Assembly: GCA_964640795.1 (NCBI GenBank)
Contig: CAZXIN010000030.1
Coordinates: forward strand, 1 to 64,000
Length of the DNA stretch: 64,000 bases
Source: M269 sp964640795
GTDB lineage: Bacteria > Pseudomonadota > Gammaproteobacteria > Enterobacterales > Alteromonadaceae
Direction: 5' to 3'
Shown here: positions 24,260-34,324 of the stretch, in pieces
Position numbering within the stretch: position 1 is the first letter of the stretch
Layout: every line of letters begins with the position of its first letter
The notes under the pieces: generated by a model
Database searches by the model: none
The model's input: the letters and a program-made list of their open reading frames with translations, nothing else
Told to the model about the DNA's origin: nothing
Program-made: the position numbers and the translations under genes

Positions 24260-25081
24260 CTATAGAACAAGCTGCAAAAGCATACGAAGTCCAGTAATTA
24301 ACAGGACAACAGCAAAGATCTTTTTTAATTTTTGCGCATCAATTTTACTCGCTAAGCGGGCACCTATCGGTGCAAAAAATACAGTTAGCGGTACGATACA
24401 AACAAAACCAACGAGATTAACCAACCCGAAAGTCCCCACAGGAGCATCGGCAGGTGTTACACCGATAATTAACATACTAACCGCCGCAGGTAATGAAATA
24501 ATCAACCCAACCGCAGCCGCTGTGCCCACAGCCCGATGAGCAGGGTAATTACAAAAAGTGAGCATAGGGATCGTTAGCGTACCACCACCGATACCAACTA
24601 ATGAGCTAAATAAACCGACACTCCCGCCCATAGCCGCTTGCCCCGCTTTACCTGGCAATGAATTAGCCCATGGCTTCTTACGTCCTAAAATCATATTAAG
24701 TGCTGACAACATGGCGACTGTGCCAAACAACGTCGTTAGCATTTGTCCATTAACGCGAGTTACTAACCAACTTCCCAGCAATACGCCAAGCAAAATAAAC
24801 CCGCCCCAAACTTTGAGCAGCTCAAAGTCCACATTGCCATTTTTGCTATGTGCACGAATGGAGCTTATGGATGTCGGTACTATGGTTGCGAGCGATGTCG
24901 CTGTAGCAATAACCATTGCCGAATCAACAGAGACACCAAAACTTTGAAATAAAAAGTACAAAATCGGTACGATAACGATGCCGCCACCAACACCGAGTAG
25001 TCCGGCTAATAGACCAGCAACAATGCCTGTACCTATCAACGCGAATAAGGTGGGTAAATTATCCAGTAATAAATCCATCAA
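24260..25081 (-). CDS. TauE/SafE-family membrane transporter
   Basis: 273 residues, seven or eight helices in two homologous halves, each with a glycine-rich GLLGVGGGIVIVPIL or SLVGIGGGTLTIPML motif, the family signature. Members export sulfite, sulfoacetate or other organic anions. Its start codon overlaps the stop of the GGT-like gene by four bases, so translation is coupled. In this context an anion released by the amidase or transferase is the likely cargo. Confidence 0.9.
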   Translation of the reverse strand: MMDLLLDNLPTLFALIGTGIVAGLLAGLLGVGGGIVIVPILYFLFQSFGVSVDSAMVIATATSLATIVPTSISSIRAHSKNGNVDFELLKVWGGFILLGVLLGSWLVTRVNGQMLTTLFGTVAMLSALNMILGRKKPWANSLPGKAGQAAMGGSVGLFSSLVGIGGGTLTIPMLTFCNYPAHRAVGTAAAVGLIISLPAAVSMLIIGVTPADAPVGTFGLVNLVGFVCIVPLTVFFAPIGARLASKIDAQKLKKIFAVVLLITGLRMLLQLVL

Positions 25082-26673
25082 TTTTCCTCTGTCGTGACAG
25101 TCTCTACAAACGCTTTACCATCACTTCTAGGATCTGTACCTGCTGCGATCTCACCCAGTTCACTACGCACAATGGCACCTGCATGGCCCATCAATTCGTT
25201 ACACGGTTCAACAACAGCAATATCATGCCCGAGCGCCTGTAAGTCATCACCCATTTCGTCTGCTAGATCACTTTCAATTTTCAAATTATGCGACTCATCG
25301 CCCCATGTTCGACCTAATAGCCAACGGCCTTTAGCAATGGACTCTGGTAGCGGTTTATTTTCATAGACGAATCGACTAAAAATAGCTGCCTGAGTTTGTG
25401 GCTGGCCTTCTCCCCCCATTGTGCCATAAACCATTCTGCGTCCATCGCTGAGTTCAGCAAAAGCGGGGTTCAGGGTATGGAATGGGCGTAAGCCAGGTTT
25501 AAGCTGCTGCAAATCATTTTCTGTTAAAGAGAACGACGTGCCTCTGTTGTTCCAAACGATACCGGTTGATGGACTCACCACACCGCTACCAAACTCCCAA
25601 TATAGACTCTGGATGTAACTCACCATACGTCCTTCACTATCACAAGCGCCCATCCAAATAGTATCACCTTGTTTTGCTTCATGCGGCCAAGGTAAGGCTT
25701 TGGAGAGAGAAACTTTATTCAACATAGCTTTTAAACTTTGCTCACTCAGCAAAGATGACAAGTCAATATTAACTCTTGAGATATCTGTCACATACCTGTT
25801 TCGCTGAATAAATGCCTGCTTAGTGCACTCAATCAAAAGGTGGACTCGCTCCATGTCATTGCTGGCTTCATGTTGAATCCTGTCATACAACGCCAGAATA
25901 ATGAGCGATGCAATACCTTGCGTTGGTGCTGGCAAGTTATAAAGCCTGCCTTGACGAATGTCCGCGCTAAGCGGCTCAACGATTTGTGCTTGATATTGGT
26001 TAAAATCACTCAGTTGGATGGGTGAACCAGCGGCTTGTAAGTCACCGGCCAGCAATGATGCAATCTCACCATGATAAAAGTCTTGTAGCCCTTTATCAGC
26101 AAGCACTTTAAGCGTCTTAGCTAGCAAAGGAAGTTTGATGATTTTGCCTTTTTTAAGGGCTTTTTCCTGAATCAAAAATTGCTCAAACCCGTTAAAGTGT
26201 CCAAGATCATCGAAGGTTTTAAAGCTCGCATCTGACAAGCTTTGCGTCACTTCAATGCCCCATTGCGCCTGATTAATCGCTGTGTTGAACAGTTCAGACA
26301 AGGGTCTATTAGGCTGCCAAGTATCACTAATTTCCAGCGCCTTTTGCCAACCAGCCACAGCTCCAGCCATAGTTAATGCTGCCTTTGGGCCTCGGCTGGG
26401 GATGGCATCTAGCCCTTGATAAAACGCTGTTGTCGCGGCTTTTGCCGCTGTGCCACTAGCGTCAATAGCAACAGGGGGTTTGTTCGGCTCGCTGATCAGC
26501 CAAAAACCATCACCGCCCATCCCGTTCATATGAGGATATTCAACAGCGATAGATGCCGCAGCAGCGACCATTGCTTCTATCGCGGTACCGCCATGCTCAA
26601 GTATTTCCCGACCGGCATTGGTAGCAGCATGATGCGGTGCGGTAAACGCAATTTGTGGAGAATCTTTTTTCAT
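25078..26673 (-). CDS. gamma-glutamyltransferase-family protein (cytoplasmic type)
   Basis: 531 residues, no signal peptide. It has the family start (HHAATNAGREILEHGGTAIE), the processing-site region GDTIWMGACDSEGRMVS (Thr as likely nucleophile after self-cleavage), FGSGVVSPSTGIVWNNRG and YGTMGGEGQPQTQAA. This resembles the YwrD-like branch, not the secreted glutathione-degrading enzymes. It should transfer or hydrolyse gamma-glutamyl or related amides. It sits between an amidase (13 bases upstream) and TauE (four-base overlap), an arrangement that suggests breakdown of an amidated compound. Confidence 0.9.
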   Translation of the reverse strand: MKKDSPQIAFTAPHHAATNAGREILEHGGTAIEAMVAAAASIAVEYPHMNGMGGDGFWLISEPNKPPVAIDASGTAAKAATTAFYQGLDAIPSRGPKAALTMAGAVAGWQKALEISDTWQPNRPLSELFNTAINQAQWGIEVTQSLSDASFKTFDDLGHFNGFEQFLIQEKALKKGKIIKLPLLAKTLKVLADKGLQDFYHGEIASLLAGDLQAAGSPIQLSDFNQYQAQIVEPLSADIRQGRLYNLPAPTQGIASLIILALYDRIQHEASNDMERVHLLIECTKQAFIQRNRYVTDISRVNIDLSSLLSEQSLKAMLNKVSLSKALPWPHEAKQGDTIWMGACDSEGRMVSYIQSLYWEFGSGVVSPSTGIVWNNRGTSFSLTENDLQQLKPGLRPFHTLNPAFAELSDGRRMVYGTMGGEGQPQTQAAIFSRFVYENKPLPESIAKGRWLLGRTWGDESHNLKIESDLADEMGDDLQALGHDIAVVEPCNELMGHAGAIVRSELGEIAAGTDPRSDGKAFVETVTTEEN

Positions 26674-26686
26674 AATAATTAACTAT

Positions 26687-27865
26687 TTATCCGGCAGAAC
26701 GCTGCATTAGCGCTTCTGACATTTTAACTAATGTGAGGTCTTGGCCTTTTCTTCCGATTAACGATAAGCCGCAAGGCACACCATCCAAATGAAACAAGGG
26801 CAAATGCAATTGTGGTAATCCCGCCAATCCAGCGATTGACGTTAAAGACATCAATTTATTTCGATAACTTACTAAATCTGACGCAGACGTATCAGCAAGC
26901 GGTGCTAGGCCTGGTGTTGTCGGTAGCACAATAAAGTCACCGTCATCAAATAAACTTAAGATTCGCTCAATAATAGCTTGTTGTTGCATATAAGCTTCGG
27001 CGTATGTTTTCTCACTGATAGTCTTACACCAACTAAACCGATTTTGGATATCATCAGCAAAAACCGGCTGAGTTTGTTCTATCCATTGACCGTGTTGCTG
27101 CCAAATCTCATATCCCTGTAGTGTCCTGAACACTTCGCTGATATTCCACGCATCAAGATCAACGACCGTTTTATCCAGCTCAACGCCCTGTAAGCTTTCT
27201 AGCCATCTCTCTATGTGTTGGCACTGCTCAGAGTCATCAATCAGATTGGATAATACCTTTAGACTAATGGTTGATGCAGTATCTACATTATAGGTCGTAT
27301 CGTTGATAACACTTTCTGTCACCTGAACCATATGTTCAATTGTTTGTGTAAGCCAGCCTACCGTATCAAAAGAGGGCGCAAGAGAGACCATATTGTCAGC
27401 TGCAACTAAGCCATGCGACGTACGCAAGCCAAACAATCCATTGTAGCTAGCTGGCACTCTAACAGAGCCACCAGTGTCTGTACCCAAACCAATATCAGCA
27501 AGGTTGTTAGCAACCGCTAACGCGGAACCGCTGGAAGAACCACCCGCAATCCGATCAGGCGATAATGCGTTAACCACTTTAGGGTAATGTATGTTTTGGC
27601 CATTTAGGCTATAAGCTAACTCATCGGTTAGCGCCTTCCCAACATATTCAGCACCCTGCTCTAACAAATGTAATACAACTGAATTTGTTTTTTTGGGTAT
27701 GGGATGTGACCTCAACCAATCAGGGTTACCAGCACTGGTTGGAAGACCGTTGATATGAAATAAATCTTTTACCGTCAACCGCAGTCCGCTCAACGCATTC
27801 GTCAGAGGAGTGATAACATATGATTCGTTGTTAACAATAATAGGGTAGTTTTTATCTGGCTGCAT
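26687..27865 (-). CDS. amidase signature enzyme (AMI1-like)
   Basis: 392 residues. The catalytic triad is visible: Lys in LTVKDLFHINGLPTSAGNPD, cis-Ser in GGSSSGSA and nucleophile Ser in GLGTDTGGSVRVPAS. The short length and the SAGNPDW motif resemble indole-acetamide or AMI1-type amidases. It hydrolyses an unknown amide in the cytoplasm. First gene of the minus-strand operon. The 5' gap at 27866-28040 is AT-rich and probably holds the promoter. Confidence 0.9.
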   Translation of the reverse strand: MQPDKNYPIIVNNESYVITPLTNALSGLRLTVKDLFHINGLPTSAGNPDWLRSHPIPKKTNSVVLHLLEQGAEYVGKALTDELAYSLNGQNIHYPKVVNALSPDRIAGGSSSGSALAVANNLADIGLGTDTGGSVRVPASYNGLFGLRTSHGLVAADNMVSLAPSFDTVGWLTQTIEHMVQVTESVINDTTYNVDTASTISLKVLSNLIDDSEQCQHIERWLESLQGVELDKTVVDLDAWNISEVFRTLQGYEIWQQHGQWIEQTQPVFADDIQNRFSWCKTISEKTYAEAYMQQQAIIERILSLFDDGDFIVLPTTPGLAPLADTSASDLVSYRNKLMSLTSIAGLAGLPQLHLPLFHLDGVPCGLSLIGRKGQDLTLVKMSEALMQRSAG

Positions 27866-28042
27866 AATAGGGTCTTTTCATATCAACAAAACATGAAACA
27901 CTTATTTCATATAAAATTCAAGAGAAACATTTATCTCAACAAAACTCCCCCTTAACGATGACATCATCATGGAACAAATTAACGCTTTTATCGAAACCTT
28001 GATATTAAATATTTATGACTGACCAAGATTGAGGTCAACACC

Positions 28043-28378
28043 ATGCATAACATAGCTTAGCATCAAATTGATCCATTCAATTCAGCAGAACAAACAACGA
28101 CGTTTAGTGTCAATGGTGGTGTTGTTGGAGGTTTAAGCAACGAGGGGCAGTTGACAATCCCAACCCTTAATATCCTACGACTAAGTGATGAGCTCGGTAT
28201 AGAGCGAGGTCGGCTGCATAATTATTTTCAGGCGAACCTAGGCCAGCAACAAAGTACCGCCTCGATACAAGATTTACTGCACGATGTCTTTAGTGACGCC
28301 GTTACCACCACTGCGCATGAAGAAGAGCAAGGGCTTACACGCGCACAATTGAATATTACGCTGCCCCAAACTGGCTGA
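28043..28378 (+). pseudogene. small gene with an early in-frame amber codon
   Basis: From the ATG the frame reads MHNIA, then TAG, then stays open for over 100 codons (HQIDPFNSAEQTTTF, NGGVVGGLSNEGQL, ILRLSDELGIERGRLHNYF). It looks like one protein broken at codon 6, or a gene whose real start is a later non-ATG codon (TTG at 28151). I do not recognise the family. It lies between the divergent amidase operon and the convergent serine hydrolase gene. Confidence 0.4.
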
Positions 28379-28405
28379 AATAAATCCGATAGGCATCAGC
28401 ATTTC

Positions 28406-29455
28406 TTATCCAGAACTCAAGTTATTTAGATTATCGCGAGGATTAGAGCGCAATACCGCTTTTAAGATCTCCTCCGAGCGCCTATGACCTCTACCCTGCC
28501 CGTAGGCGGTTGACATAATCGATACGACCATGTCGTATTCGGGAATGATATAAATCTTATTACCACCATTTCCTGATGCGAAATGAACACCTATTTTTTC
28601 GTCCCCAAAATCGTACTCTTGATAAAACCAATAGTATCCATAGCCTATAGCATTAAACTCAATTTTCGATACATCGACATGCGATTTAAGGCTCTCTTCT
28701 ATCCACGTTTTACTGACGACCTGCTTTCCGTTGTATCGGCCGCCATTAAGCACCATGAGGCCGATACGCGCAAAATCAGGCGCTGTGATAAAGAGATTAC
28801 CTTGGCCCTTAGTGTAACCGGCTTGATCTTCCTGCCAGTCAAAATGCTTTATATTCAAAGGTTCGAAAAGCTGCCTGCGCGCAAAGCCCTCTAACCCTTC
28901 TCCCGTGGCTTTGCCAATCACAAGTCCTGCGGTATATGCAGCAAGGGAGTTATAAACATACTGCTCACCGGCTTCATTTTTACTCGGCACAGTGAAGATA
29001 AAAGCGAAGGGATCGTCCGATGCGTCCATATTATCTTCTATGCCTACAGATTTAGGATCATTTGAATCAGCATCTAGTCCTGTGCGCATCGTCAATAAAT
29101 GATCAAAACGCACCCGACCAACAGGTGTGCCTGCTGATTCAGGTAAATATTGAGACACCTTGTCATCCAGACCCTTGATGTAGTTCTTATCGCGTGCAAT
29201 GCCAAACAGTAGTGACGTTACGCTTTTCCCGGCAGATCTGACATCTACCAGCGTGTTGCTATCACCCCCATTGTAATATTGCTCGGTGATGGTCTCCCCT
29301 TGCTGGATGACAACAACGGAATGTAAGTCGTTATGTCCATCTTCACCAAGTTCAGCTAGCGCACACTGCAAGTTTTCAAGTTCACATGGTTCGGTCGGCG
29401 CACATGCAGCACAGACTATACATGCAGCCAGAATCATTATTCGAAAGCTCATCAC
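28406..29455 (-). CDS. serine hydrolase lipoprotein (class C beta-lactamase family)
   Basis: 349 residues. The N-terminus ends in AACIVCAAC, a possible lipobox. The catalytic SxxK is SAGK (in VRSAGKSVTSLLFG), the second motif is a Tyr-Asn (YVYNS), and a GGRYNGKQVV region follows. The family includes beta-lactamases, DD-peptidases and esterases. This form has no clear lactamase KTG, so an esterase or D-amino-acid-peptide hydrolase is more likely. It follows a longer paralogue by four bases on the same strand, so the pair probably arose by tandem duplication. Confidence 0.85.
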   Translation of the reverse strand: MMSFRIMILAACIVCAACAPTEPCELENLQCALAELGEDGHNDLHSVVVIQQGETITEQYYNGGDSNTLVDVRSAGKSVTSLLFGIARDKNYIKGLDDKVSQYLPESAGTPVGRVRFDHLLTMRTGLDADSNDPKSVGIEDNMDASDDPFAFIFTVPSKNEAGEQYVYNSLAAYTAGLVIGKATGEGLEGFARRQLFEPLNIKHFDWQEDQAGYTKGQGNLFITAPDFARIGLMVLNGGRYNGKQVVSKTWIEESLKSHVDVSKIEFNAIGYGYYWFYQEYDFGDEKIGVHFASGNGGNKIYIIPEYDMVVSIMSTAYGQGRGHRRSEEILKAVLRSNPRDNLNNLSSG

Positions 29456-29459
29456 CTAG

Positions 29460-31247
29460 CTACTCCTTGATACCAGATTGTTTAATCGCCTGTTTGAGGA
29501 TGATGTTAGGGAACCAATCATCTCTCATTTTAGTTGACCCACGTGTTCCATAAGCAGAACCGAGAGACACCGCCACCATATCAAGTTCAGGCACAGCCAA
29601 AATCTGCTGACCTCCATTTCCTCCAGCAGCGAAAACACGATAACTGCGCCCATTAATCTCTGTCGTATTCATCCACCAGCCTAGGCCGTAATCTTTATCG
29701 AACATGGTTCCTCTTGGTGTTAAAACATTCTCTACATACTCAGGTGACAACAACTGATTAGCGCCCCAACGTCCTTTGTTTAGCATAAGTTGGCCCATTT
29801 TTAAGAAATCACGCGCTCGCAAACGAAACCCACCACCTGAATACGCTTGTTCACCATCTGGTAATAAATTGACGTGATATTTTTTAATATTTAACGGCCG
29901 CGCAAACAACTCTTCAATTAACGCGGGCATCCATTGCTGTGTTTTTGCTGTTAACACAGCACCTGCTAGATTGATTCCACCCGAACAATAAGCGGTATGG
30001 CTTCCAGGTTCATGAACAGCATCAAGCTTTAGTATGTAACGGAACCAGTTGAGTTCTTCTTGCTGGCTCTGCATCGCATCTTCGCCCCCAGGAGAGCCTC
30101 GTTGATTGTCATCGCAATCTAGTCCGGTATTCATGCTCAACGCATGTTCGAGTGTGATGCGTTGTTTCTTAAGATCGTCCGTTTTAAAACCCAACGTCTG
30201 GTAAATAGGTGTTTTCAATATATCCTTATTCTGTGCAACCAAGCCAGCTTGTTCCGCGAGTCCTGGAAGAATACCCGTTAAGCTTTTAGAGGCAGAACGC
30301 AAGTCATGTGGCTGCTCCGAATCGTAACCCCGAAAGTAACGCTCGAACACCAACACACCGTTACGTGCTAATAAAAAAGCTTCTGTCTGAGCCTCGTAAG
30401 GGGTTTGCGGTGACTCATTACTAAGCATATTGGCAAAACTCTCAAGCACTGAAATATCTAACCCAAATTGGTCTGCTTTACCCACCGGCCATCCGTCATT
30501 TTTTTGTGTAGGTGCTTGATAATCTTCATCTCTTTTGCCAGCAACTAATCCTCGAACATCATCCAGCTGTCTTTCAAAATGAATATCCCCCCCCCAATAG
30601 GGTAAGTGCAAGCGGAAGCTATCCTCAGTCGTCATAGGATATAAGCCCGATGCCACCTCTTCTTTCCCTTCTTCTGATATAGAAAACCATGTCGCCTTGT
30701 CTTTATCTAAGACCAATTCAGCATTACGATAATGACGGCCGAAATTAGTTTCGGGTATAAATATCGTAAACCCGTAACGGTTTTTTGATTGCAGCTCACC
30801 GATAAAAAAGAGTGATAATGCATCCTTAATGGGTTCCACTGAGCCTGTGTACTCATCACCACTGCGAGAAAAATGCACGGGCGTTGCGTAAGGTGTCCAA
30901 GCCATTTTTTGCATACCATAACGAACCCAATGACCACGAAGCTCGTTGTCTTTGTTGAAGTAACCTCTAAAAGTACCAGTGGTAGCATTTCGCGCTGTTG
31001 TGCCTTGAGGTGAAAAAGACAGGATGAATTGCTTCTGGTTATCTATAACCCCTGTCGCAGACAAGCCACCAATATCGCCTTTAGCCACACCATTATCGAT
31101 AAGTATTGTGAGCTGACCCGACAATAATTGTTCACTGGGGTTAATAGGTGTGCCTTCCCAGATGATTGGCGCAGAGAATAGTGATGTACTGGCACCGCAG
31201 TACATCGATAGAATAAATAACACCTTCACGAAAAACTGTCGCTTCAC
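29460..31247 (-). CDS. secreted serine hydrolase with N-terminal beta domain
   Basis: 595 residues with a signal peptide (to about 26, TSLFSAP). Residues 30-240 are a beta-rich region. Residues 260-590 are a class C beta-lactamase-like domain with SxxK as SASK (LRSASKSLTGILPG), a Tyr motif (AYCSGG) and GGNGGQQI near the end. Periplasmic, substrate unknown. It is the first gene of the hydrolase pair and is read away from the LytTR regulator gene, with 182 bases between them. Confidence 0.85.
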   Translation of the reverse strand: MKRQFFVKVLFILSMYCGASTSLFSAPIIWEGTPINPSEQLLSGQLTILIDNGVAKGDIGGLSATGVIDNQKQFILSFSPQGTTARNATTGTFRGYFNKDNELRGHWVRYGMQKMAWTPYATPVHFSRSGDEYTGSVEPIKDALSLFFIGELQSKNRYGFTIFIPETNFGRHYRNAELVLDKDKATWFSISEEGKEEVASGLYPMTTEDSFRLHLPYWGGDIHFERQLDDVRGLVAGKRDEDYQAPTQKNDGWPVGKADQFGLDISVLESFANMLSNESPQTPYEAQTEAFLLARNGVLVFERYFRGYDSEQPHDLRSASKSLTGILPGLAEQAGLVAQNKDILKTPIYQTLGFKTDDLKKQRITLEHALSMNTGLDCDDNQRGSPGGEDAMQSQQEELNWFRYILKLDAVHEPGSHTAYCSGGINLAGAVLTAKTQQWMPALIEELFARPLNIKKYHVNLLPDGEQAYSGGGFRLRARDFLKMGQLMLNKGRWGANQLLSPEYVENVLTPRGTMFDKDYGLGWWMNTTEINGRSYRVFAAGGNGGQQILAVPELDMVAVSLGSAYGTRGSTKMRDDWFPNIILKQAIKQSGIKE

Positions 31248-31429
31248 TACTTTCCCTCCAATCTGATTGTAAAAAAGATCAACAAACTGTTTAATACCTT
31301 CACTTTGTTATCCAAATATTTACGCAATCAGGTGTGCATTTCCATGACATATCGGCCACTGGTCAGCTATTTTCTGTTAGCGGTAGTTTCAATTAATACC
31401 CATGTGACACCTAAACAAAGTGAAGAAAG

Positions 31430-32917
31430 GTGCGCTTAACTCTCCAAGTTTTTGCCATCATCCTGTTAGGGTTTATTTCTGCAACTCATGTCGATGCCCA
31501 AACAGCTATTGAATGCCCAGCGAGCCAGCTAGAACTTAAGAACGTCGACTTTACGGCCAACGACTGTAAAGAAATCGACATACAAAGCTATGTGATGACG
31601 AGCAAGAGTGTTTGGATCAACCTACCTCTTGTCATTCCAGATGACTTGATGAAAAGTCAAAACCCCATAGGGCTTTTTATCTCAGGGCGCGCAAGTAGTC
31701 GCGTTTATGTGAACGCTATCAACATTGGCGAAAACGGCAGGTCTAGCATAGAAGCAACCGGAGAAATTATTGGCGACTTTGATTGGGTAGGGTATGTGCC
31801 TCGTTCGATAATCAACAACAAGACAAACCAACTAACATTGCATATCTCTAGCTTTAATGCACCGCGTGAAGGCTTTGGTCCTTTCAATTGGCTTTATGTT
31901 GATGCTTACAGAGCCCCAACAACCTTCTATCTAAAGCACTATATGCCCACACTCATTCCCTTAGGCGCTATGCTATTAAGCTTAATTTATATCATTCGGC
32001 GTACCTTGTTAGAACCAAAGTCAAAAAGTTTACTTTATCTACTCACATTGACAGTCACAGCAACATTGCAGTTGTTGGTGGAGGTTTTTAGAGGGTTTTA
32101 TGCCTACCCTTATCCATGGCATGACTATCGATTAGATCTCATCTGGTTTTTAATGATGCTTTTTGGATTGGCCCTGTTCACCCAATGCCTTAACCAGTTT
32201 ACGCGTTTGAAAAAACGCTATCCAATCATAAGCTGTTTGATGTTGATTGTTGTTTTTCGCTTCGTCATATTAGACCCTGACTTACGGACAACCTACGCGT
32301 TACTTGTTCCTGTTATTATGGCTGTCGGCTTCATTGCTTATGAACGTTTTCGTGATAAAGAGGCCCAATATCTGCCACTTGCCATTCTATTGGCATTTGC
32401 CTCATTGATTTATATTGCACCCTATAATTTTTTGGATGTGTACCTTTACTACTGCATCGCAGCACTGCTTGCCTATCTGTTCACTTATGAAGCACACAGC
32501 AAAGTCCAACAACAAAACGAATTACTACTTGAAAAGCAGCGCGCAGAGAAGCTACAGCTGGCTTTAGAGTTAAAAGTACAAGAAGACACCGAACAAACAA
32601 TCACACTAAAAGATTCAGGCAAAATGATAAGAGTGAAGGTAGAACATATCCTATTCTGCCAAGGAGCAGGTGATTATGTTGAAGTCCGTTTGACCAATAA
32701 AACGATCCTACATTCGGGCAGTTTGAGTGGTATGACGGAACAATTACCTAGCTATTTTATTAAAGTTCACCGTTCTTATCTGGTGAATGCTAAACACATC
32801 TCTCATATGCGCCGATTGCCGGCTGGTACAGGTGAGATAGAACTATCAAACAAACATATCATCCCAGTAAGCCGCAGACTTTTGCCTCAGCTAAAAGAGG
32901 CATTGATAACTGAATAA
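31430..32917 (+). CDS. membrane-anchored LytTR transcription regulator
   Basis: 495 residues from a GTG. A signal peptide is followed by a periplasmic beta domain (about 25-165), seven or eight helices (about 180-360, 7TMR-DISM-like layout), a short coiled coil (QQNELLLEKQRAEKLQLALE), and a C-terminal LytTR DNA-binding domain (about 395-495, VEHILFCQGAGDYVEVRL, KVHRSYLVNAKHI). This appears to be a one-component sensor that binds DNA from the membrane, without a kinase partner. It is divergent from the serine hydrolase pair and probably regulates it. The start is the only one that gives a signal peptide, although its ribosome binding site is very close. Confidence 0.85.
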   Translation: MRLTLQVFAIILLGFISATHVDAQTAIECPASQLELKNVDFTANDCKEIDIQSYVMTSKSVWINLPLVIPDDLMKSQNPIGLFISGRASSRVYVNAINIGENGRSSIEATGEIIGDFDWVGYVPRSIINNKTNQLTLHISSFNAPREGFGPFNWLYVDAYRAPTTFYLKHYMPTLIPLGAMLLSLIYIIRRTLLEPKSKSLLYLLTLTVTATLQLLVEVFRGFYAYPYPWHDYRLDLIWFLMMLFGLALFTQCLNQFTRLKKRYPIISCLMLIVVFRFVILDPDLRTTYALLVPVIMAVGFIAYERFRDKEAQYLPLAILLAFASLIYIAPYNFLDVYLYYCIAALLAYLFTYEAHSKVQQQNELLLEKQRAEKLQLALELKVQEDTEQTITLKDSGKMIRVKVEHILFCQGAGDYVEVRLTNKTILHSGSLSGMTEQLPSYFIKVHRSYLVNAKHISHMRRLPAGTGEIELSNKHIIPVSRRLLPQLKEALITE

Positions 32918-32947
32918 ACATGCCCTGTATGCCGACCGTTAACCAAC

Positions 32948-34249
32948 TTAATGACTCGGCTCCAGTATCTTAACTTCACGTTGAGGGAAGGGTATCTCAA
33001 TACCATGTTCTTTAAGTGTTTCGAAAATAATTAGCAACAAGTCGCCGCCCACTCGGTTTTTGCCGTCATCGATACCCTCGATCCAAAACTCCACAAACAT
33101 ATTCACACCAGAGTCTCCAAAGCTGTCGATTTCACAATCGGGACGCTCTTCAAAGGGTACATCCATGCCGCTAATCACTTGGGGATGTTTGGCTACGGCC
33201 TCTTTAATAATCTCGACCATCGCTCGGATATCGGTATCGTATGCCACTGAAAAGTCCACACGATAACGCTGCTTAGGATCTTTGTGCGTCCAATTAATCA
33301 TTAACGAAGAGATAAACTTCTCGTTAGGCACAAGAATGTCTTTACCATCATAGGTTTCAAGCACGGTATGACGCATTCTAAATTCCCGCACGAAACCTTT
33401 TTGTCCGTCATCTAACTCAACAAAATCCCCTACGGTAAGCGAGCGATCGAGTAGGATAATAATGCCCGAAATAAAATTGGAGGCGATTGACTGCAAACCT
33501 AGCCCAAGCCCAACGCCAACGGCGCCACCAAAGACAGCCAAGGTAGTGAGATTGATCCCCATAACATTGAGCAACAACAAAGCAATAATACAAAAAAGAG
33601 AAACTTCAAAGAGCTTTGAAAACACTTCTTTCGTTGGCGTATCTAATGACTCTTGCTTGCGAATAACCGCTTTACCAAAGCGATTCGAAACCCTACCTAA
33701 CCAAAAGAGAAAACCACCAAAGATGATCACACGTGCAACGCCATAGGCAGAGATACGCACATTACCCACACTTAACGAGATACTCTCCAGCACTTCGACC
33801 GTGCCCGGCAGCAAACCAAGCAATTGTAGTAGCAAAATTGGCAATCCAACCCATCGAAAAACAGAAGCAGCAGCTTTATGCATGACAAAAGCATTGATCA
33901 GTGACAAGAAAAACAACAAGGTCGCGATCGCTAGTGCGGTATGAATCAGCCAGGGTGAATACTCAAGCCCTTGAACGCCTTTGCTCGACAATTGCAACAG
34001 CACAATAGCGAACAGCGGAAACAGCATTGTGCCGACTTTAAAACCGAGCGTTTGCAGGGGGTGAGCGGATTCAGGTACTTGTGTGTGCAAAACTTTAAAG
34101 CTGCTTTTTATCTTGCGGGCGGCAAGATAAGCAACACCGTAAATTACGAGCAAAATAGCAAGCTGAATATAGGTTTGCGTGCTACTAAAATCCGCAATAA
34201 ATGCATTGTAGTAATCTAAGAATGTCGCTTTTATCTGTTCCATATTCAT
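32948..34249 (-). CDS. MscS-family mechanosensitive channel
   Basis: 433 residues with about five helices. The pore-lining helix is FGGAVGVGLGLGLQSIASNF, followed by the beta domain ILLDRSLTVGDFVELDDGQKG and the C-terminal cytoplasmic domain (FEERPDCEIDSFGDSGVNMF). It opens under hypo-osmotic stress to release solutes. It stands alone, convergent with the LytTR gene. Confidence 0.93.
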   Translation of the reverse strand: MNMEQIKATFLDYYNAFIADFSSTQTYIQLAILLVIYGVAYLAARKIKSSFKVLHTQVPESAHPLQTLGFKVGTMLFPLFAIVLLQLSSKGVQGLEYSPWLIHTALAIATLLFFLSLINAFVMHKAAASVFRWVGLPILLLQLLGLLPGTVEVLESISLSVGNVRISAYGVARVIIFGGFLFWLGRVSNRFGKAVIRKQESLDTPTKEVFSKLFEVSLFCIIALLLLNVMGINLTTLAVFGGAVGVGLGLGLQSIASNFISGIIILLDRSLTVGDFVELDDGQKGFVREFRMRHTVLETYDGKDILVPNEKFISSLMINWTHKDPKQRYRVDFSVAYDTDIRAMVEIIKEAVAKHPQVISGMDVPFEERPDCEIDSFGDSGVNMFVEFWIEGIDDGKNRVGGDLLLIIFETLKEHGIEIPFPQREVKILEPSH

Positions 34250-34324
34250 GATGTTTTTATTCCAAGACGGATGCTTTGACTATGAATTATTGTTTTGTGT
34301 TTGCAAGGCGTTTATTGTTTTACG

